A stretch of 37,027 bases of DNA, from positions 1 to 37,027 of the forward strand of contig JAOQAJ010000392.1 in assembly GCA_025963675.1 (NCBI GenBank). Direction: 5' to 3'. A program made the translations under genes and the position numbers. Position 1 is the first letter of the stretch. The number at the start of each line of letters is the position of its first letter. Origin of the DNA: Segetibacter sp. (lineage in GTDB: Bacteria > Bacteroidota > Bacteroidia > Chitinophagales > Chitinophagaceae). The notes beneath the pieces were generated by a model. The model had not been told where the DNA came from and searched no databases. It saw only the letters and a program-made list of their open reading frames with translations. Positions 15,983-23,811 of this stretch are shown one piece after another.

Positions 15983-17710
15983 ATGAAATCTATCAGATTG
16001 TGCCTGCTGTTACTGCTTTCAGTAGCTTTCATTACTTCCTGCAAAAAGGCAGTTCCAAAACAAACTAAGTATATTCCCAAAAATGCAATTTTCGTTGCTA
16101 CGATTAACACTAAATCACTGCAATCGAAGTTGGCGAAAAATCAGGCGACAATCGAAAATATTGTAAAGTCGATGTCTGGTAGCGATACTACGATCAGTAA
16201 AGGAAAACAGGAGTGGGAAGACATCAAAAATTCAGGGGTTGATTTAGATGAGAACATTTATGTAGCTGTTGTAAATAAGGGAGGCGGAATGTCGACAGGT
16301 GGCGGAACAGTGGTTACCTCAGTGATTGGTGGGTTGAAGGATGCAGGTAAACTGGAAGCATACATAAAAAAGAAAGATCCAACAAGTGAAGTAAGGAAAG
16401 AAAAAGATTATAGCTATGCTACCGTTAAGGGTGACAATATGGTTGCATGGGGTAAAGATGTGATCATAATGATGTCTTATCAAAAGTCGTTTTCCCCAAA
16501 CGACATGCAATATGATAGTGCAACTGGCTCCTTTAATATGGGGACCCCACCGAATGCAACAAATAATATGAAGTCGGAAATGGAAACCAATTTCAATTTA
16601 AAAGAGGACCAGTCCGTTGCTTCGATTCCCGAGTTTAGAGATTTAATGCAGGAAAAGTCTGATGCAAGTATGTGGGTAAATTCGAGTGCATCTATGGGCG
16701 ACCTTCCCCTGCCGCTTCCAAGACTCAAAGAGCTTTTCTCCAATAGTTTTACTGCAGCAAAAATAAATTTCGAAGACGGTAAAATAACCATGAACTCTAA
16801 GTCATATTATAGTAAAGAGCTTAGAGACATTATAAAAAAGTATTCGGGACCCACCGCAGATTTGGCCCTGGTTGAAAATTATCCTTCAGATAACATTAAT
16901 GGATTTGGTGTTTTTTCATTTAATCCTGCAATGATAAATGAGCTGGTAAAATACCTGGAGGTGGGTGGAATGATAGATGGTTACCTCACTAAAATGATGG
17001 GTAGCAACTATACTTTGCAGGATGCTCTGAAAGCTATAAAAGGTGATTTTGCAGTAGTGGTTTCTGACTTAAAAACACAACCGTTAGCAGACAGTTTAAG
17101 GGGAATGCCGATGAACTCGATGCCCAGTTTTAAAATGATCGTAAACATTCCTGTAGGTGATAAAGTGCAGATGAGCAGGCTAATGGATAAGCTTGTAGAA
17201 ATGCAAATGCTTGTAAAAAATAATAACCAATATGTGCTTTCGCCCAATATGCAACGGATGGGCTACCAGGCCGTAGTTGATGATAAAAATCTCTTTATTG
17301 CTTCAGATCAGGCAGTCTTAGATCAGTACAAATCGAAATCGAAAAAGGCTAATTTAAATAATGATGTGATGAACGATTTCAAAAATAAATCGGGGGTTGG
17401 ATATGTCAACATCGAAAGCATCTTAAATGGTATGAGCCCGACCGGCAACACGCCAGGCAATGATGTGCTTCGAAAGGCAAAAGAAACCTTTAAAGACATT
17501 AAAGTTTATACCGACAATTTTAATGGCAAATTTGTAGAAGGGTATGGAGAGCTTCGTTTTAAAAATGAAAAAGAAAACAGTTTGACTTCTTTGCTTGGCT
17601 TTATTGAAACCGCAAGTAAAAATGTAAAAACAAATTCGAGAATAATGCCAGGTGCAAGTGATGATCTGCAGATTGACTCGTCAATCATGCCTCGACCGCC
17701 CGCCAGATAA
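15983..17710 (+). CDS. DUF4836 family lipoprotein
   Basis: A 575-residue lipoprotein (lipobox I-T-S-C, Cys20) whose mature start, KKAVPKQTKYIPKNAIFVATIN, and overall layout match DUF4836 proteins, found almost only in Bacteroidota. The visible pattern is two long alpha/beta halves with repeated short segments such as ALVENYPSDNINGFGVFSFNP and GFAVV-type strands. No catalytic motif was recognised, and the function of the family is not known. The protein is expected on the outer or inner membrane surface. The gene stands alone, with its own terminator 20 bp after the stop, and its start ATG at 15983 is the only one that leaves the lipobox at the usual place. Confidence 0.85.
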   Translation: MKSIRLCLLLLLSVAFITSCKKAVPKQTKYIPKNAIFVATINTKSLQSKLAKNQATIENIVKSMSGSDTTISKGKQEWEDIKNSGVDLDENIYVAVVNKGGGMSTGGGTVVTSVIGGLKDAGKLEAYIKKKDPTSEVRKEKDYSYATVKGDNMVAWGKDVIIMMSYQKSFSPNDMQYDSATGSFNMGTPPNATNNMKSEMETNFNLKEDQSVASIPEFRDLMQEKSDASMWVNSSASMGDLPLPLPRLKELFSNSFTAAKINFEDGKITMNSKSYYSKELRDIIKKYSGPTADLALVENYPSDNINGFGVFSFNPAMINELVKYLEVGGMIDGYLTKMMGSNYTLQDALKAIKGDFAVVVSDLKTQPLADSLRGMPMNSMPSFKMIVNIPVGDKVQMSRLMDKLVEMQMLVKNNNQYVLSPNMQRMGYQAVVDDKNLFIASDQAVLDQYKSKSKKANLNNDVMNDFKNKSGVGYVNIESILNGMSPTGNTPGNDVLRKAKETFKDIKVYTDNFNGKFVEGYGELRFKNEKENSLTSLLGFIETASKNVKTNSRIMPGASDDLQIDSSIMPRPPAR

Positions 17711-17730
17711 ACAATTCCTATAATTTTTGT

Positions 17731-17763
17731 AAAAAGGTTGCGACGAAAATAGCAACCTTTTTT
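17731..17763 (+). terminator. Rho-independent terminator after the DUF4836 gene
   Basis: The 11-bp stem AAAAAGGTTGC pairs with GCAACCTTTTT around a 10-nt loop and runs into T6. Confidence 0.88.
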
Positions 17764-17853
17764 ATTTAGTTTATGTTGGTATTTTTAATGCTGCTATTAT
17801 AAAAGCTGCTTGTAGTTTTTTGGTTACCAACAGTTGTACTTTATGCACCTCTG

Positions 17854-17871
17854 GTTGTGTCACTCACTTGT
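17854..17871 (-). repeat. Intergenic repeat family, copy 4 (GTGAGTGACAC subtype, inverted)
   Basis: On the minus strand this reads ACAAGTGAGTGACACAAC, preceded by GT as in copy 2. It is the only copy of this subtype on the minus strand and lies 89 bp before the ABC ATPase gene. Confidence 0.85.
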
Positions 17872-17960
17872 ACAGCATCTGTAAATTCAGCAATAAAACG
17901 TGATCAATTTTCAAACATTAGGAGATAGGTGTCAAAAAGGTCAAAGACAGTAACAGAAAA

Positions 17961-18608
17961 ATGCAAATACAATTACAACAGGTAGTTCCGGTTCCTTTAA
18001 AAGAAAAGTTTAGCCAACGGCCCTCCGATATCTGGAATACCGGCATTACTTTTCATAGCGGAGACTGGATTAAGATAGTAGCTCCGAGCGGAACGGGAAA
18101 GACTACCCTCATGAATATTTTGTATAAAGTAAGGCACGATTATGAGGGATCGGTAAAATGGAACAACGACGATTTAAGGAACATTTCAGGAGATGAGCTT
18201 GCAAGACTGAGACAACAAAATGTAAGTGTCATCTTCCAGGACCTAAGATTATTCGAAAACCTGACGGCACGCGAAAATATAGAGTTGAACAGGGTGTTGC
18301 AAAAACCCTATTATGAAGCGCCGGTGATTGATGAAATGGCAGCATCTTTAGGCATTACACATATTCTACATCAAAGAGCAGGTGTTTGCAGTTATGGCGA
18401 GCAGCAACGAATAGCAATTATCAGAGCGTTGGTGCAGCCTTTTGAATGGCTGATAATGGATGAACCGTTTAGCCATCTCGATATTGCAAACACAAAAAAA
18501 GCTGCAGACCTGATTGCAGCAGAATGCAAAAAAAGAAGCGCAGGTTTTGTGCTTACCGACCTTGACGAAGATTCACTCTTTCCTTATACACAAACGTTCA
18601 GCTTATAA
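17961..18608 (+). CDS. ABC transporter ATPase subunit with a degenerate signature
   Basis: A 215-residue ATPase of the FtsE/LolD/MacB type. Walker A is A41-P-S-G-T-G-K-T-T49, the Q-loop Gln is Gln93, Walker B is L164-I-M-D-E168 and the D-loop is S171-H-L-D174. The signature, normally LSGGQ, reads C-S-Y-G-E-Q (143-148), and the usual H-loop histidine is missing: the expected place has V197-L-T-D-L-D. The core ATP-binding residues are intact, so the protein probably still binds nucleotide, perhaps with slow hydrolysis. The permease gene follows 14 bp downstream, so the two form one operon. Transport of lipoproteins, or a mechanical signal as for FtsEX, are the likely roles; the substrate is unknown. 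Confidence 0.87.
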   Translation: MQIQLQQVVPVPLKEKFSQRPSDIWNTGITFHSGDWIKIVAPSGTGKTTLMNILYKVRHDYEGSVKWNNDDLRNISGDELARLRQQNVSVIFQDLRLFENLTARENIELNRVLQKPYYEAPVIDEMAASLGITHILHQRAGVCSYGEQQRIAIIRALVQPFEWLIMDEPFSHLDIANTKKAADLIAAECKKRSAGFVLTDLDEDSLFPYTQTFSL

Positions 18609-18622
18609 CTTTAAGACAGGAA

Positions 18623-19807
18623 ATGCTTAATCAACTATTAAAGAAGATAATACGAACAGGTGTTGGAAGGGGTCGTTTTATAATGGCAGGCATTGGATTA
18701 ACAATTGCCATGCTGCTGATTTTATCCGCCGTACAAATTCAGGTTAACTATAATGAACTACTATACGGAAAAAGCAACCAGGATAGCATTGCCAACTTTT
18801 TGGTGGTTGCAAAAGTAATCAATGGAAATAACCGCGAAAATGTACTGAGCACCGAAGAAGTCGAAAGGCTAAAAAGACAACCTTTTATCGAAAAAGTAGG
18901 ATTGCTTACTGCCAGCCGTTTTAAAGTTTCTGCACAAAGTCCCAGTGACAGATTTCCTTTCTATACTGATATGTTTTTTGAAAGTGTTCCCGATGAGTTT
19001 ATCGACGTAAAAAGTGACGACTGGAAGTGGGAACCAGGTTCAACCACCATACCGCTCATCATTCCTAACCAGTTTTTAGATTTATACAATTTCGGCTTCG
19101 CTCCTTCTCAAAACCTGATGCAGCTAACGCAGAGTATGGTTATGGCTTTACCCATTGTTTTGAATGTTAGCTTTCAGGGACAGCCCATTCGGTTTACAGG
19201 TAAGGTGGTTGGCTTTAGTGATCGAATTTCTTCTGTTTTGGTTCCGCAGAATTTTTTGGAAATGGCCAACAAACAATTTGGAACCCAAGGTGACGTGAGA
19301 CCGTCAAGAGTTGTTATAAGAACGAATGATCCGGGGAACCCGGAACTTGTCAAATACCTAAAAGATAACGGCTTGGTGACCGACGCAGATAAAACAAGGT
19401 TTAGTCAATACAGAAGAATTGTAAATACGGTCGTAAATGCATCATGGTTAACCGGAGCTGTCATGTTGTTGTTTGCGTTGCTGGTATTTTCGTTGTTCAT
19501 TCAACTTACCATTGCATCTACTAAAAATGAAATCAATTTATTAGTTACAATTGGTGCTGCACCTAAACAGTTGCAGCGCTTCCTGATGAAACAATTTTTA
19601 CCCGCTAACATTATAATTACAATTGCTTGCGTGGTAACTATAACTATACTTCAATATGTCTTACAGGCCTTCTTGCTACAACAAAACATGTATGTCAGCC
19701 AGTGGATATCCTGGTATACCCTCGCTGCCGCGGTAGTTATACTTGTCGTGCTTTGGATAGTAAACTACTCAACAATAAAGAAATACATCAGGGAAACGGA
19801 GAAGTAA
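18623..19807 (+). CDS. FtsX/MacB-type ABC transporter permease
   Basis: A 394-residue membrane protein. One membrane segment lies near the N terminus (about residues 19-41), followed by a periplasmic domain of about 230 residues, then three more segments (about 272-297, 322-350 and 360-382). This four-segment layout is that of FtsX/MacB/LolE permeases. The start ATG at 18623 has a purine-rich GACAGG just upstream. The gene is 14 bp after the ATPase gene and ends just before a terminator. Proteins of this type move lipoproteins, toxins or peptides, or signal to cell-wall hydrolases; the sequence gives no choice between them. Confidence 0.87.
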   Translation: MLNQLLKKIIRTGVGRGRFIMAGIGLTIAMLLILSAVQIQVNYNELLYGKSNQDSIANFLVVAKVINGNNRENVLSTEEVERLKRQPFIEKVGLLTASRFKVSAQSPSDRFPFYTDMFFESVPDEFIDVKSDDWKWEPGSTTIPLIIPNQFLDLYNFGFAPSQNLMQLTQSMVMALPIVLNVSFQGQPIRFTGKVVGFSDRISSVLVPQNFLEMANKQFGTQGDVRPSRVVIRTNDPGNPELVKYLKDNGLVTDADKTRFSQYRRIVNTVVNASWLTGAVMLLFALLVFSLFIQLTIASTKNEINLLVTIGAAPKQLQRFLMKQFLPANIIITIACVVTITILQYVLQAFLLQQNMYVSQWISWYTLAAAVVILVVLWIVNYSTIKKYIRETEK

Positions 19808-19824
19808 GATTTATTGAGCTCATA

Positions 19825-19854
19825 AGAAAAGCCCGGCAATTGCCAGGCTTTTCT
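19825..19854. terminator. Bidirectional terminator between the ABC operon and ricT
   Basis: The stem AGAAAAGCC pairs with GGCTTTTCT; the inner GGCA/TGCC also pairs, leaving single mismatches. It sits between two convergent genes and can serve both. Confidence 0.8.
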
Positions 19855-19856
19855 GT

Positions 19857-21395
19857 TTATTTTGTTTCCGGTGGCGGCGTTGGTCCTTTTTGTGTCGGCC
19901 CCTGCTGCTCCGGCGGTCTTTGCGGTTGTCTCTGTGGCTGTTGGTCGCCCTGCTTCTGCTGCGGCGGCCTTTGTGGCCTCTGTTGTTGCGGCGGCCGGTT
20001 TTGTTGAGGTCCCCTTTGAGGTTGCTGGTTTGGTCCCCGCTGTTGTTGCGGTTGCCCTTGAGGCGCACTACCTCCGACAGGTTTCCCTTGCTGGTTCGGG
20101 TTGTTTCTTTGCTGGTTTGGGTTTTGCGGTTGCCGTTGCTGTCCGGTTTGTTGTGGGGCATTCCGCTGCTGACCTGGCTGGTTCGGTCGGTTCTGCTGAG
20201 CATTTCCCTGTTGCTGAGGTTGATTTGGCCGTTGTGGTCCTTGCCGGTCATTTCCCCTTGCATCCTTACTTTGCTCTTTATCTTTTCGGCGACGGCTGTT
20301 TCTTTCAAGGCTGCGAAGACTAATTTGCCCAACTAAATCTACGTACTCCGGTTCAACTTCTTTGGGTTTAGAACTTACAAGTTCTACCGGCTCAAGATCA
20401 TCAGGCTTTAATCCCTGCGCATTCATTTTCTGAATTTCCTTCACCCGGATAATGGTCAGCGGATAGTGTTTATTACTATCGGGTAAAGTATACCACATCA
20501 GGTTTTTAAAAATGTCTTTTTTAACCAAATAAGCCGGAGCCCGGGTAATATGTATAACATCAGCATTGTCAGGAAAACCTTGTAATGCATCAAGATATGT
20601 GTCTAGTTCGTAGTTCAGGCAGCATTTTAAACGACCGCATTGACCACTTAGTTTTGTTTGGTTAATCGAAAGGTTTTGATACCTGGCCGCAGTAGTATTT
20701 ACACTTTTAAAATCTGTGAGCCATGTAGAACAACATAGTTCACGCCCACAGCTAGATATTCCTCCCACCTTTCCCGCTTCCTGCCGGGCACCAATCTGCC
20801 GCATCTCCACTTTTACTTTAAACTCACCGGCATATAACCGAATCAATTCTCTAAAGTCAACCCGATCGTCAGCAGTATAATAAAAAGTAGCCTTTTTACC
20901 GTCTGCCTGTATTTCAACTTCGGCAATTTTCATGTCAAGATTTTGCGTTCTTGCCATTGCACGGCTGCGAACAAGGGCTTCTTTTTCGCGAACTTTATTT
21001 TCCTGCCACTTATTTATATCGGCTTCAGTACTTCTACGTAAGATCTTTTTTATTTCGGGGCTAAATTCATCGACTCCCTTTTTCTTCATCTGAACCCTAA
21101 CAAGTTCGCCGCTTAGGCTAACTTCACCAACATCAAAGCCGCTGACGCCTTCTACAGTAACCAGTTCACCTTTTTCAAAAAATTGCAGTGTTGCGTTTCT
21201 ATAAAATTCTTTTCTGCTTCCCTGGTTAAAACTTATTTCAACAATTTTACAAGTGCTCTCCGGATCGCTGAAAGGCAGGTTCATCAGCCAATCATGTACG
21301 TTCATCCTGTTACAGCCACCAGTGCTGCAACCGCCGTTACTTTTACATCCACCGGGTTTCGAGCCTTTCGCCGTCCCACAACTATCACATCCCAT
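19857..21395 (-). CDS. ricT: PSP1-domain protein RicT (YaaT) with long P/Q/N/R-rich tail
   Basis: A 512-residue protein. A cysteine-rich start (Cys3, Cys6, Cys17, Cys23, Cys28) is followed by the PSP1 core (about residues 45-300) with the conserved pairs CGRELCC and CGRLKCC. In Bacillus subtilis RicT belongs to a complex with RicA and RicF that binds [4Fe-4S] clusters and affects RNA maturation by RNase Y; the role in Bacteroidota is not settled. From about residue 372 to the end the protein is disordered and made almost only of P, Q, N, R and G. The gene lies downstream of holB on the same strand, an arrangement also seen in Firmicutes. The ATG at 21395 gives the full Cys-rich start. Confidence 0.88.
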   Translation of the reverse strand: MGCDSCGTAKGSKPGGCKSNGGCSTGGCNRMNVHDWLMNLPFSDPESTCKIVEISFNQGSRKEFYRNATLQFFEKGELVTVEGVSGFDVGEVSLSGELVRVQMKKKGVDEFSPEIKKILRRSTEADINKWQENKVREKEALVRSRAMARTQNLDMKIAEVEIQADGKKATFYYTADDRVDFRELIRLYAGEFKVKVEMRQIGARQEAGKVGGISSCGRELCCSTWLTDFKSVNTTAARYQNLSINQTKLSGQCGRLKCCLNYELDTYLDALQGFPDNADVIHITRAPAYLVKKDIFKNLMWYTLPDSNKHYPLTIIRVKEIQKMNAQGLKPDDLEPVELVSSKPKEVEPEYVDLVGQISLRSLERNSRRRKDKEQSKDARGNDRQGPQRPNQPQQQGNAQQNRPNQPGQQRNAPQQTGQQRQPQNPNQQRNNPNQQGKPVGGSAPQGQPQQQRGPNQQPQRGPQQNRPPQQQRPQRPPQQKQGDQQPQRQPQRPPEQQGPTQKGPTPPPETK

Positions 21396-21995
21396 ATTTG
21401 ATTACATAAAAAAATTAATAAATAAGATTACGGAATATTGAAGCGAGAGAAATTTTGGTAGCCAGCATCGAGCTACTATTAATCTTTTGTTGCGTCGCAC
21501 TCTTGTACTGAAGTAGGTTACTCTGCTTTTATCGCCTTTTGCTAAAAGCTTTTTTTCTATCCTTTTAATGATTATAAGGAAATAGAAAAACTTATCTAAA
21601 AATTGACTTTATAAAACCCTAAACATAAAAAATCTAAACCTTTTTTCTTCAAACCAAATGCTGGCACACATATTCTCCCGACTTCTGCCACAAGATTTTT
21701 CGTTCTTCTATATGGCATCTCCGAATCAAAAATAATGAATTAAAAAGAATAAAAAGTCATAAAGGTTACAATAGCATTGATTATCAAAGTAATTACGCTA
21801 TTTCTAAAAACGATTGCAGTTTAAATGACTTGTTCATTGGTTTTACTCTTCCCTCACTAAGATTGGTCGTTCTACCCTTGAACGCAATACAGACTCATCA
21901 GATTGCATTTTTAAAGCAATTTTTTCTGATGGCCAGAGCAACCTCAATTTAAAAAGTCAAATATGTTTTCAGCTTTGCTATTTGCCTGAGCCTAA
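21396..21995. other. 600-bp AT-rich region between ricT and holB
   Basis: I found no convincing gene here. It contains one repeat of the GCGACGC subtype (21489-21508), a stem of seven pairs with a T-run (21525-21556) and a longer A/T-rich hairpin around 21556-21586. ricT and holB are usually close in other genomes, so this spacer is unusually long. Confidence 0.5.
21489..21508 (-). repeat. Intergenic repeat family, GCGACGC subtype (copy b)
   Basis: On the minus strand it reads GTACAAGAGTGCGACGCAAC and continues AAAAGATT, matching copy 1 (AAAAGATG after CAAC). It links the two subtypes: GTACAAG, a GAGTG-like middle and CAAC are shared. Confidence 0.8.
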
Positions 21996-23207
21996 CTAAA
22001 CAGCACTCACCACAACCTTGTCCCTGATAATGTGTAGCATTTTTATTGTCAACGCATGGAACAGCATTTTTCCGTTGGCGTTTCGCTCGATATAATAAGA
22101 AGCATTGTCAAGCTCTGTAAGAATCGCTTGCTGTTGAGTTACACTGGTTATCTTATTTAATCTTTGGGCAAAGTCTTTTTCGTGTTCGGAAAGCGATAGG
22201 TTTTCCGGGCCTAAAATTCTCAGGCGAACGCATTGTTCGAGTAAATGATTGTAATACCTAAGAAACTGCTTTTGTTTCTCCCGGCCCATTCTTGACACTT
22301 CGTCCACCCATTTCACCTGTGCAACCTGGTTTTCTTTTAGTGTTGCGTTCATCCATTCCCGCAGCATGCTTAACCAGTCTTCTTCCGAATGTTGCAGTAA
22401 CTGCAAAGCTTCATGATAGTTTCCCTGAGCTATACCAGCCACCAGCCTTGCCTGGTCCGGAGAAGTTTGATTTCTTTCAATCAAAGCTTGTTCAACTTCA
22501 GAATCCTCTAAAAGTGGAACTTTTACTAATTGGGTTCTTGACAAGATGGTCTGCAAAATCTGCTCTTCACTTTCTGCAACTAATATAAAAAGGGTATTAG
22601 CAGGCGGTTCTTCAATGAGCTTTAAAAGTTTGTTTCCTTCTTTGCCCAGGTACTCCGGCAACCACATCAATAAAATCTTGTATTCACTTTCAAAACTCTT
22701 AAGGCTCAGTTGGCGAATAATATCATTACATTCTTCCGCAGTAATATTCCCCTGTTTGTTTTCGGCTCCTATAAATTGCAGCCATTCGTAGGCGTTGCCG
22801 TAGGGATTTTGCTTGATAAATTCTCTCCATTCCGTTATAAAGTCGGTTGACTTAGGCTTATCTCCACCTTTTTTTGATATTACAGGATAGGAAAAGTGTA
22901 TATCAGGATGAACCATTTGACGAGCCTTGTTGCAAGCCGAACATTCGCCACAAGCGTCAGATAATAACCGTTTAGCTACTTCAACAGGTTCATCAAAACC
23001 AAATAATGAAGCCCCGGGTTGCACTGCACCTGCTTTGCCATTTACCTTTTCACAAACGACGTATTGTGCAAAAGCCAATGCCAAAGGCAATGCTCCACTC
23101 CCTTGTTTTCCCAGGAACAACAATGCATGGCTAAGGCGGTTGGTTTGCACCATTTCAACCAAATGTCCTTTCACGTTGGTTTGCCCGATCACATCTTTAA
23201 AAAGCAT
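21996..23207 (-). CDS. holB: DNA polymerase III subunit delta' (clamp loader)
   Basis: The ATG at 23207 gives MLFKDVIGQTNVKGHLVEMV, the usual start of Bacteroidota delta' proteins; the frame extends to a TTG at 23231, which is not preferred. The 403-residue protein is one of the sliding-clamp loader subunits. The AAA+ core has LSHALLFLGKQGSGALPLA, where the Walker A lysine-threonine pair is altered, as expected of delta', which does not hydrolyse ATP. A zinc-binding cluster CGECSACNKARQMVHPDIH lies at about residues 90-110, and the SRT-type motif (LSRTQLVKVPL) follows further on. It precedes ricT on the same strand with a 600-bp gap. Confidence 0.9.
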   Translation of the reverse strand: MLFKDVIGQTNVKGHLVEMVQTNRLSHALLFLGKQGSGALPLALAFAQYVVCEKVNGKAGAVQPGASLFGFDEPVEVAKRLLSDACGECSACNKARQMVHPDIHFSYPVISKKGGDKPKSTDFITEWREFIKQNPYGNAYEWLQFIGAENKQGNITAEECNDIIRQLSLKSFESEYKILLMWLPEYLGKEGNKLLKLIEEPPANTLFILVAESEEQILQTILSRTQLVKVPLLEDSEVEQALIERNQTSPDQARLVAGIAQGNYHEALQLLQHSEEDWLSMLREWMNATLKENQVAQVKWVDEVSRMGREKQKQFLRYYNHLLEQCVRLRILGPENLSLSEHEKDFAQRLNKITSVTQQQAILTELDNASYYIERNANGKMLFHALTIKMLHIIRDKVVVSAV

Positions 23208-23470
23208 AGCAGCGAAGTTAATCAGATGCAAATTGATTTAAAACTGAAAACTTTTAAGCGAACGCAGAAGACTTTGAAAACATTAAATGACTTTTACAAA
23301 AAATGTTGTAAAACCGGCTCTTCTAATATCGGCCGTCATTCTTCTCTGTTCCTTTAGTTTGCTCACCTTTTGATAATCGGCCTGAAGCGGCATTTGATCA
23401 ACGTGATTAAAGAGGCAAAATAACGACAACAGTTGTAGCGGAGAAAGCATCAGTTGCAGGCAGAGATTTA

Positions 23471-23490
23471 GTTGAACGGAGCGTCGCAAC
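23471..23490 (+). repeat. Intergenic repeat family, GCGTCGC subtype (copy c)
   Basis: GTTGAACGGAGCGTCGCAAC differs by one base from the copy at 32196 (GTTGAATGGAGCGTCGCAAC), 8.7 kb away. This is the strongest pairwise match of the subtype. Confidence 0.85.
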
Positions 23491-23543
23491 GTATGCACAT
23501 AATATAGCTGCTGTTTATACCAAAAATAATTCTTCGCAATCGC

Positions 23544-23631
23544 CAGCCTCCCGGCTGCTGATAATATTGTTAAGCCTCCGGCTTATAGTTTATTTACTCG
23601 GGTAAGAATTTAAAACCACGGCAGGATGCCG
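23544..23631. repeat. String of three small tight hairpins
   Basis: CAGCC-TCCC-GGCTG (23544-23557), TAAGCC-TCC-GGCTTA (23571-23585) and CGGCA-GGA-TGCCG (23619-23631) are three near-perfect stems of five or six pairs with three- or four-base loops. A fourth, GACC-ATAA-GGTC-like stem follows at about 23633. The section is clearly richer in G and C than the surrounding spacer. Confidence 0.5.
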
Positions 23632-23695
23632 GACCATAAGGGTCACCAGCCAGAGGGTGGCGGCTGCATGGGCGGTTTAAACTTTAAGCCATTAA

Positions 23696-23719
23696 AAAAG
23701 GCCTCTTTCGAGGCCTTTT
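23696..23719 (-). terminator. Terminator after the T9SS gene and peroxidase remnant
   Basis: A 10-bp stem (AAAAGGCCTC with GAGGCCTTTT) with the loop GAAA on the minus strand and T6 behind it. It matches the terminator after the intact peroxidase gene (26889-26920) in stem and loop. Confidence 0.88.
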
Positions 23720-23722
23720 CGC

Positions 23723-23809
23723 TTATTTAAGATATTTCAGAATTTCTTGCGACTGTGGAGTCACCTTACTTTCAAACAAAGCAAGCAGTTTTCCATTTTC
23801 ATCTAAAAG
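23723..23809 (-). pseudogene. Remnant: last 27-28 codons of a second glutathione peroxidase gene
   Basis: Read on the minus strand, this encodes LDENGKLLALFESKVTPQSQ and then EILKYLK and a stop. The intact gene at 26920 has LDENGKLLASFESKVTPQSE and EILKYLK: two differences in 27 residues. The match extends through the stop codon and terminator (23691-23809 against 26889-27008, roughly 88 % by eye), then stops abruptly at 23809/23810. The T9SS gene ends two bases further, at 23812. Most base changes in the coding part are silent, so this copy was probably a working gene before its 5' part was lost. No start codon or upstream part remains. Confidence 0.85.
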
Positions 23810-23811
23810 CT

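Larger units (their letters stand above)
23208..23722. other. Region of short hairpins and repeats upstream of holB
   Basis: No gene was recognised. Short open frames are present but have no family features. Between 23544 and 23631 at least three tight hairpins occur in a row, and a repeat of the GCGTCGC subtype is at 23471. The right part ends in the terminator and tail of a glutathione peroxidase remnant (23691-23809). Confidence 0.5.

Noticed and set aside
19862-20336. Plus-strand open frames of about 150 codons, rich in V, A, L, R or C
   Set aside because: They are antisense to the repetitive P/Q/N/R tail of RicT. Such biased codon use leaves other frames open, and the proteins show no family features.
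21525-21556. Plus-strand hairpin with T-run between ricT and holB
   Set aside because: The stem is only seven A/T-rich pairs with an 11-base loop, and there is no plus-strand gene to end.
23208-23231. Upstream TTG start for holB
   Set aside because: The ATG at 23207 begins exactly where the family begins; the eight extra residues have no support.
23283-23498. Minus-strand open frame of 71 codons upstream of holB
   Set aside because: Composition is unlike its neighbours, it spans a repeat copy and no domain is visible.
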